From positions 1 through 11,432 of the forward strand of contig JADQBO010000359.1 in NCBI GenBank assembly GCA_016278585.1: 11,432 nucleotides of DNA, in the 5' to 3' direction. Made by a program: the position numbers and the translations under genes. A model generated the notes under the pieces. It was not told the origin of the DNA, did not search any database, and was given only the letters and a program-made list of their open reading frames with translations. Shown piece after piece: positions 7,041 to 11,432 of the stretch. Position 1 is the stretch's first letter. Every line of letters starts with the position of its first letter. Source of the DNA: Desulfosporosinus sp. (GTDB taxonomy: Bacteria; Bacillota; Desulfitobacteriia; Desulfitobacteriales; Desulfitobacteriaceae).

Positions 7041-7052
7041 TTAAACGTTTAA
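7041..7052. repeat. 12-bp perfect palindrome TTAAACGTTTAA
   Basis: A perfect uninterrupted palindrome lies in the A/T-rich half of the spacer. It could be a dimeric regulator site or chance in A/T-rich DNA. It is about 95 nt upstream of the proposed hslO -35 box. Confidence 0.35.
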
Positions 7053-7109
7053 GTTAAGGGCACCGCAATAGAAGGTAGGTATCGAAAGCAAGGCACTTCA
7101 ATGGATGTT

Positions 7110-7320
7110 CCAAGGATAGCAACAAACGACAGATAGGCGATGGAATAGGATAGTTTTGTACCGCATGTGCCTAAGATAGCCTATCACGCGGCCAGGGTAG
7201 ATCAGAGGTTTGCCATCTTAGCGAAACAGTTAACCTGTCCCCCTGTTTTTTAACCTGTCCCCCTGTTTTGCCAAGGATGGCAAGGAGCGACACGCATCAG
7301 GTACTACCCTGAGGTTTGCC
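7110..7320. repeat. Diverged ~50-nt direct repeats, three copies
   Basis: On the plus strand the copies begin CCAAGGATAGC (7110-7120), GCCTAAGATAGC (7169-7180) and GCCAAGGATGGC (7270-7281). The second and third both end in GAGGTTTGCC (7205-7214 and 7311-7320). Similarity continues past that end: ATCTTAGCGAAA after one and GTTCTCGCCGAG after the other. The third copy starts with a perfect small hairpin, TTGCCA-AGGA-TGGCAA (7268-7283), whose counterparts in the other two are decayed. The first copy is the most divergent. Confidence 0.55.
7230..7269. repeat. Tandem duplicate of a 20-nt unit, REP-like
   Basis: The unit TTAACCTGTCCCCCTGTTTT occurs twice in perfect head-to-tail copies, 7230-7249 and 7250-7269. 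The flanking GAAACAG (7222-7228) can pair with CTGTTTT of either copy. The minus-strand reading, AACAGGGGGACAGGTTAA, resembles short repeats I associate with Y1-transposase (RAYT/IS200-like) mobilised elements in Clostridia. That association is from memory, and no transposase is present here. Confidence 0.75.
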
Positions 7321-7377
7321 GTTCTCGCCGAGTAATCAAGGGCAATAGCGACGGCGCCGTGGGTGAGCGGAGCAACA

Positions 7378-8034
7378 TCACACCCTCGCTCGCACTATAA
7401 CTAGCAAGACCCAACCCTCATGAACCTCAACCCCGGCTTTCTCTCCCAGAAAAACATTGCTTATCCCCCGTGGACGTTTCTGAAGAAGAATCCCCTTCTC
7501 AAGGGGATAGTATAAGCCCTCTGTTGAGACAACCGACGTCTCCGACAAGGAGATCAACGAAAGTTCCTGCCCAGAAGAACCCCTGATCTCTTCCCGACCT
7601 TGAATAATCCACATTTCATGATTAGGGTCGACAGCGCGAACCCGATATCCTTTTTGGGCGTAATCGAGCATAAGCGCTACATTACCTAAGAAATGATCGA
7701 TCCGTTTCCCAGTCGCCCCATACAACCAAATATCCTGTTCGCCAAGTAAACGTGCCTTTTCCTCAGCTCGTAAAAGGGCCAACTCTAAATCCGTTTCATC
7801 TTTTTCACAGGGATAACGTTCAATCACACAGCCCGCCTTTTCATAGCGTTTCAAGTTTTCCAGTGAAATTGAATCCAAGTCCCCAATCACAAGATCAGGC
7901 ATACGTGAAGAAAGGGCAGCATTGTTTGCTCCCCCATCCGCACATATCAAGAAATCAACCTCATTGAGAGCTTCCTTTCCCCAATTCAAATCCCATTCTC
8001 CATTTGCTAAGACAGCAATCTTAATTTTACTCAC
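7378..8034 (-). CDS. thiN: Thiamine pyrophosphokinase
   Basis: ThiN transfers a pyrophosphate group from ATP to thiamine, giving thiamine diphosphate, the active cofactor. The 218 residues match the family. Motifs run CADGGANN (31-38), GDLDSI (51-56), KDETDLELAL (78-87), GATGKRIDHFLGN (106-118) and RGISNVF (189-195); the acidic residues Asp52, Asp54, Asp79 and Asp82 and the GATGKRxDH loop form the ATP/metal and thiamine site in the family. The start is GTG at 8034, one base after the rpe TAA (TAA-C-GTG), with no strong ribosome binding site, so translation is probably coupled to rpe. It is the last gene of the prkC unit. No terminator is evident downstream. Confidence 0.95.
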   Translation of the reverse strand: MSKIKIAVLANGEWDLNWGKEALNEVDFLICADGGANNAALSSRMPDLVIGDLDSISLENLKRYEKAGCVIERYPCEKDETDLELALLRAEEKARLLGEQDIWLYGATGKRIDHFLGNVALMLDYAQKGYRVRAVDPNHEMWIIQGREEIRGSSGQELSLISLSETSVVSTEGLYYPLEKGILLQKRPRGISNVFLGEKAGVEVHEGWVLLVIVRARV

Positions 8035-8035
8035 G

Positions 8036-8695
8036 TTATTTTACGCTCGCAGCCTGGCGAATACTTTTAAGTGCTTGCTGGGGATCAGGTTGAGCGAAAA
8101 CAGCGGCTCCCGCCACTAAAATATGAGCTCCAGCTTTTGCAACCACAGAGGCTGTCTCCAGATTAATTCCCCCATCCACTTCGATTAAACAGGAGGATTG
8201 TTTTTGTTCAAGATGATGATGGAGAACCTGAATTTTAGGAATAACATGGGGTATGAATTTTTGTCCGCCATATCCTGGGTTTACTGTCATCAAGAGTACC
8301 ATATCTAAATCTTCCAAAATATACTTTAACCCATCGAGTGGAGTCGCTGGATTAAGGGCAATTCCAGCCGTCATCCCCTGCTCTTTGATCTGTTGAATGA
8401 CACGATGCACATGAGGAGTCGTTTCTAAATGAAAGGTGATATGATCGGCACCAGCCGCAGCAAAATCTTTAATAAAGTTTTCCGGTTTCTCAACCATCAA
8501 ATGAACATCAAAGCGCATCCGTGAATGATCTCTTATGGATTTAACCAAGGCGGGCCCAAAGGTAAGGTTCGGGACAAAGTGCCCGTCCATGATATCAATA
8601 TGTAAAACCTCTGCACCAGCCTCCTCAACCAGTTTCACCTGTTCTCCTAGACGGGAAAAATCCGCAGATAAAATTGAAGGGGCCATCTGAATCAC
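8036..8695 (-). CDS. rpe: Ribulose-phosphate 3-epimerase
   Basis: Rpe interconverts D-ribulose 5-phosphate and D-xylulose 5-phosphate in the pentose phosphate pathway. From GTG 8695 it has 219 residues. It shows APSILSADFSRLG near the start, HIDIMDGHFVPNLTFGP (about 32-48), FDVHLMVEKPENF and MTVNPGYGGQKFIP, then IEVDGGI with the catalytic Asp174. His32, Asp34, His65 and Asp174 are the expected metal ligands of the TIM barrel. I chose GTG 8695 over a TTG at 8719. AAAGGAAG lies seven bases before the GTG, the GTG start gives the typical MIQMAPSILSADF N-terminus, and it sits one base after the rsgA TAA. The TTG start would overlap rsgA by 23 nt and add eight atypical residues. Confidence 0.96.
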   Translation of the reverse strand: MIQMAPSILSADFSRLGEQVKLVEEAGAEVLHIDIMDGHFVPNLTFGPALVKSIRDHSRMRFDVHLMVEKPENFIKDFAAAGADHITFHLETTPHVHRVIQQIKEQGMTAGIALNPATPLDGLKYILEDLDMVLLMTVNPGYGGQKFIPHVIPKIQVLHHHLEQKQSSCLIEVDGGINLETASVVAKAGAHILVAGAAVFAQPDPQQALKSIRQAASVK

Positions 8696-8696
8696 A

Positions 8697-9584
8697 TTAA
8701 TACTTCCTTTCTGCTTCAATGATTTCTTTTAAAAATATTAAATAGTGCTCGTAACGTACGGGAGAGATTTCTCCCTTTTCTAAAGCAGCCTTAATCGCGC
8801 AATTTGGTTCTTTATCATGCAGACAACTGTTAAAACGGCATTGGCGACGACGTTGAGCAAACTCTGGGAAACAGTCTGTTAACTCTGCACGCTTCATATT
8901 CGGTAAAAAGAGAGAGGAAAAACCAGGTGTGTCCGCTACAAGTCCGCCGGCACAGACCATTAATTCGACGTGACGTGTGGTATGGCGACCACGTTTCGAT
9001 TTAACACTTATATGTCCTGTTTTCAGTTTCTTACCAGGAGATAAGGCATTAAAGAGACTAGATTTTCCAGCACCCGAAGGTCCGGCAAGCACACTAATTT
9101 TATTGGTTAGACGGGCACCGATTTCTGCAACCCCCTGACCTGTTTCACTGGAAACCTCAAACACAGTGTATCCGATATTCCGGTAAACGGTTGTGATGGC
9201 GTAATCCTCTGAACCATTGGCTAAAGGATTATCCTTATATTTGTCTAATTTAGTAAAGACTATGATCGGTTCAATCTCAGCATCGGTCACTTGGATTAAC
9301 AGACGATCCAGAAGGTTAAGATCGGGCTTAGGGGATGTCATAGCAAAAACTAAAATAGCCTGATCCACATTGGCAATTGCAGGCCTGATTAAAGCGTTAC
9401 GCCGTGGCTCTACCGACTCTATCGTCGCCTTATCCTCTTCCGGTAGTATTGCCACTCGATCTCCGGGCAAAAACTCTTGATCTTTAACACGAAAACGACC
9501 ACGCAGGGAACACTCCCATACTCGGTCCTCCGCAAAGACATAATAAAATCCACCGTACCCTTTAAGTAAGACTCCTTCGATCAT
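8697..9584 (-). CDS. rsgA: Ribosome small-subunit-dependent GTPase RsgA (YloQ/CpgA)
   Basis: RsgA is a circularly permuted GTPase that checks late 30S maturation. The 295 residues are typical. An N-terminal OB fold (about 1-65) is followed by the permuted G motifs: G4 TKLD (111-114), G1 GPSGAGKSS (168-176), the Thr-Thr switch at 202-203 and G3 DTPG (218-221). The C-terminal zinc finger has Cys249, Cys254, His256 and Cys262. ATG 9584 is preceded by GAGGAA. It lies 43 nt after prkC and one base before rpe. Its place behind the kinase fits reports in Bacillus that CpgA/YloQ is a PrkC substrate, a link that is knowledge rather than visible here. Confidence 0.97.
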   Translation of the reverse strand: MIEGVLLKGYGGFYYVFAEDRVWECSLRGRFRVKDQEFLPGDRVAILPEEDKATIESVEPRRNALIRPAIANVDQAILVFAMTSPKPDLNLLDRLLIQVTDAEIEPIIVFTKLDKYKDNPLANGSEDYAITTVYRNIGYTVFEVSSETGQGVAEIGARLTNKISVLAGPSGAGKSSLFNALSPGKKLKTGHISVKSKRGRHTTRHVELMVCAGGLVADTPGFSSLFLPNMKRAELTDCFPEFAQRRRQCRFNSCLHDKEPNCAIKAALEKGEISPVRYEHYLIFLKEIIEAERKY

Positions 9585-9627
9585 ATTTTATTCCTCACCA
9601 ATCATCGTGTTGTGATCATGACTTAGG

Positions 9628-11385
9628 TTATTGTTCCTTACGTTTAGCGGGTTCGTTAGCAAAGATCTGAGCTATTGTTACTCGATTATTATTTGCCTGC
9701 TCCCTTAGTCCTTGAGCCAAAGGCCCAGGTCCACGTGAAACAACCATTGTAACTTCCGAGCCCTGCTGAATCGGTTCTCCTGAGTTAGGAATTGTTCTGA
9801 TCACCACATCTTCTGGAGAGGTGGTAGAAACCTCGGTCTCTATTTTCAGAATCAGCTTATTCTGATCAACTAGTATCGTTTTTGCTTCATTTGATGATCT
9901 ACCAATCACATTTGGCATATTAATGGTTTGCCATTCTGGTCCCGCACTCAGGGTTAAATGAATATCGCCATTTTTAGGCCAATCCGCAAGGGGTGCTGGG
10001 TTTTGACGAATAACAGCGTCTTTAGCTGCAGTCGTATGAGGAATAGTGTCAGTGCTTATCTTTCCTGTAAATCCAGCATTCGTAATTAAATTAATAGCAT
10101 TTTCCAAGGACATCTGACCAATCGTTACATCCGGAAATTGCCCCATTTCTACCCCTCTGCTTATGACAATTTTAACGGACCGTCCAGTTTTTATTGACGT
10201 ATCAGCTTTGGGATCCTGAGCAATGATGCGATCCTTCTCTACTTCATTACTAAACTCGTAAGTAAATTCTTGATCAAGACGCAGTTTAGCCTGTTCTACA
10301 AAATCCGCTGCGACAGGCACTGTTTTGCCGATTAAATCTGGAACTTTTGTTGTTTCGACAGCTAGATAGCTTTTTAACCAAAACCCTCCGCCAAGCAAGG
10401 TGAAGAGAAGTACGAGTCCGCCAATGATCCAGAGCCTGCGCTGCTTATTTTCAACCTTCTTAGGGACAGAGGCTTTTATCCCGATCGGTGCCAGAACCTT
10501 ACCCATCCCTTTGTGAGTCTGGGTTGCTTCTGAATCATCTTCTTGAGAAATAGCAGACCACGTAATAGGTCGACCGGACTGAATATGGTTTAAATCTTCA
10601 AGCAGATCTTTCGCTGACAAATACCGCTGTTCGGGCGACTTTGCAATCGCTCGCATAATAACTGTTTCGAATGCTTTACCAATCCGAGGATTGAGCTTAC
10701 TCGGTGGAACAGGCTGCTGCTGTAAATGTTTTAAGGCAATAGCAATGGGAGTTTCACCATCATAGGGAACTTTGCCGGTAAGCAATTCGTAGAGAACAAT
10801 GCCCAGGGAATAAATGTCCGATTGCTCATTACTTTGAATCCCCTTTGCCTGTTCGGGCGACAAGTAATGAACGGAACCTACAATATCTCCAGTATGGGTC
10901 ACAGTCGCTGAAGATACGGCCCGTGCAATTCCAAAGTCTGTGACTTTAGCGTGTCCTTCCGCCGTCACTAATATGTTGTGGGGTTTAATATCCCTATGAA
11001 TAATATGGTGCTCATGGGCATTTTGTATAGCTCCAGTGATTTGCCGGGCAAGATTTATGGATTGTTCCGTGGAAAGGGGGGCATACTCACGAATAATTTC
11101 TTTCAGATTACGTCCTTCTACATATTCCATAACGATGTATTCCGTATCCCCGTCTTTACCTACATCATAAATCGATACAATGTTAGGATGAGACAAGCTA
11201 GCTGCGGACTGAGCTTCCCTTCGAAAACGACGAATAAAGTCTTCATCTGTGACAAACTGCTCCCGGAGCACCTTTATGGTCACAACTCGATTAAGTAATA
11301 GATCTTTTGCCTTGTAAACAATCGCCATGCCTCCAGCACCAATTCGCTCTAGAACCTCATATCGTCCGCCAAAGATTTTACTCAC
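9628..11385 (-). CDS. prkC: PASTA-domain Ser/Thr protein kinase PrkC
   Basis: PrkC is a membrane kinase that senses muropeptides or lipid II through external PASTA repeats and phosphorylates cell-wall, translation and germination targets. It has 585 residues. The cytoplasmic Hanks-type kinase domain (about 9-267) has the glycine loop GAGGMAIVY (16-24), Lys38, Glu57, catalytic HRDIKPHN (130-137) with Asp132, DFG at 150-152 and a Thr-rich activation loop, TVTHTGDIVGSVHYLSPEQA (161-180). A juxtamembrane linker leads to one membrane segment (about 317-337). Three PASTA repeats follow (about 346-411, 412-482, 485-552), then a tail of about 33 residues. The start is GTG at 11385, overlapping the previous TGA as GTGA, with AGGTGA upstream. 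All residues needed for kinase activity are present. Confidence 0.97.
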   Translation of the reverse strand: MSKIFGGRYEVLERIGAGGMAIVYKAKDLLLNRVVTIKVLREQFVTDEDFIRRFRREAQSAASLSHPNIVSIYDVGKDGDTEYIVMEYVEGRNLKEIIREYAPLSTEQSINLARQITGAIQNAHEHHIIHRDIKPHNILVTAEGHAKVTDFGIARAVSSATVTHTGDIVGSVHYLSPEQAKGIQSNEQSDIYSLGIVLYELLTGKVPYDGETPIAIALKHLQQQPVPPSKLNPRIGKAFETVIMRAIAKSPEQRYLSAKDLLEDLNHIQSGRPITWSAISQEDDSEATQTHKGMGKVLAPIGIKASVPKKVENKQRRLWIIGGLVLLFTLLGGGFWLKSYLAVETTKVPDLIGKTVPVAADFVEQAKLRLDQEFTYEFSNEVEKDRIIAQDPKADTSIKTGRSVKIVISRGVEMGQFPDVTIGQMSLENAINLITNAGFTGKISTDTIPHTTAAKDAVIRQNPAPLADWPKNGDIHLTLSAGPEWQTINMPNVIGRSSNEAKTILVDQNKLILKIETEVSTTSPEDVVIRTIPNSGEPIQQGSEVTMVVSRGPGPLAQGLREQANNNRVTIAQIFANEPAKRKEQ

Positions 11386-11432
11386 TTTTTGTCACCTACT
11401 TTCTGGTTCAGTGCTTCTTGAATGATCTGTCG
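11382..11432 (-). CDS. C-terminal 16 codons of a gene upstream of prkC, probably PP2C phosphatase PrpC/Stp
   Basis: A minus-strand frame enters at the right edge and reads RQIIQEALNQKVGDKK before a TGA at 11384-11382 that overlaps the prkC GTG by four bases. One other frame closes early, and the third lacks this overlap. In Bacillota the gene immediately before prkC, in a four-base overlap, is usually the PP2C-type phosphatase that reverses PrkC. The 16 residues carry no diagnostic motif, so the identity rests on context alone. Confidence 0.5.
   Translation of the reverse strand, partial: RQIIQEALNQKVGDKK

Larger units (their letters stand above)
6832..7377. other. Gene-free 546-nt spacer between hslO and thiN, rich in repeats
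   Basis: No frame here gives a recognisable protein or a start with a proper ribosome binding site. The hslO-proximal half (6832-7060) is A/T-rich and holds a likely promoter, a hairpin and palindromes. The thiN-proximal half (7100-7377) appears more G+C-rich. It holds diverged direct repeats (7110-7160, 7169-7214, 7270-7320), a tandem 20-nt repeat (7230-7269) and the palindrome ACGGCGCCGT (7351-7360). The composition suggests accumulated REP-like or miniature mobile sequences. No clear terminator follows thiN. Confidence 0.75.

Noticed and set aside
7101..7166. Minus-strand 22-codon frame from ATG 7166 reading MRYKTILFHRLSV..., superficially like a SpoVM start.
   Set aside because: No ribosome binding site, no conserved proline or amphipathic helix after the first residues, and it lies across two of the diverged repeats.
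7230..7320. Repeats in the spacer as a CRISPR array.
   Set aside because: The 20-nt copies are directly adjacent without spacers, the ~50-nt copies are diverged and irregularly spaced, and no cas gene is present.
7351..7360. Palindrome ACGGCGCCGT just after the thiN stop as a terminator.
   Set aside because: It has no loop and no T-run follows on either strand.
8696..8719. TTG start at 8719 for rpe overlapping rsgA.
   Set aside because: GTG 8695 has AAAGGAAG at ideal spacing and gives the family-typical N-terminus.

Overview
The window looks like chromosomal housekeeping DNA from a low-to-moderate G+C Gram-positive bacterium of the Bacillota. The gene order matches the conserved Firmicutes block known from Bacillus subtilis: prpC-prkC-rsgA-rpe-thiN, then rpmB on the opposite strand, then yloU(asp23)-yloV(fakA)-sdaAB-sdaAA-recG. 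Protein style and the repeat-laden spacer suggest a spore-forming Clostridia lineage such as Desulfosporosinus/Desulfitobacterium. That placement is an impression from familiarity, not a search result.

Layout, right to left along the minus strand, the direction of nearly all transcription. Unit 1 (11432 to 7378) has the tail of a probable PP2C phosphatase, PASTA kinase PrkC, ribosome-assembly GTPase RsgA, ribulose-phosphate epimerase Rpe and thiamine pyrophosphokinase ThiN. Its genes are joined by a 4-nt overlap, one 43-nt gap and two 1-nt gaps. Next comes a 546-nt gene-free spacer (6832-7377) holding a 20-nt tandem repeat, diverged ~50-nt repeats and several hairpins. Then come hslO (Hsp33) and, convergent to it on the plus strand, rpmB (L28), with a shared bidirectional terminator. 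A divergent promoter region (5396-5678) drives rpmB one way and asp23-fakA the other. A strong terminator ends asp23-fakA at about 3279-3304. The last unit is sdaAB-sdaAA-recG, whose recG runs off the left edge.

Functionally, one block pairs Ser/Thr phosphorylation with ribosome assembly and two small metabolic enzymes. A second holds an Asp23-family protein and a probable fatty-acid kinase subunit. A third holds a two-subunit Fe-S serine dehydratase translationally coupled to the RecG branch-migration helicase. Such mixtures are typical of this conserved neighbourhood.

I found no convincing new gene system. The parts most worth a second look are the repeat-rich spacer, two unexplained hairpins (hslO leader and asp23/rpmB divergent region), and the absence of a recognisable spoVM where Bacillus carries it. 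Three starts differ from the longest possible frames: asp23 (5395), rpe (GTG at 8695) and rpmB (5679).
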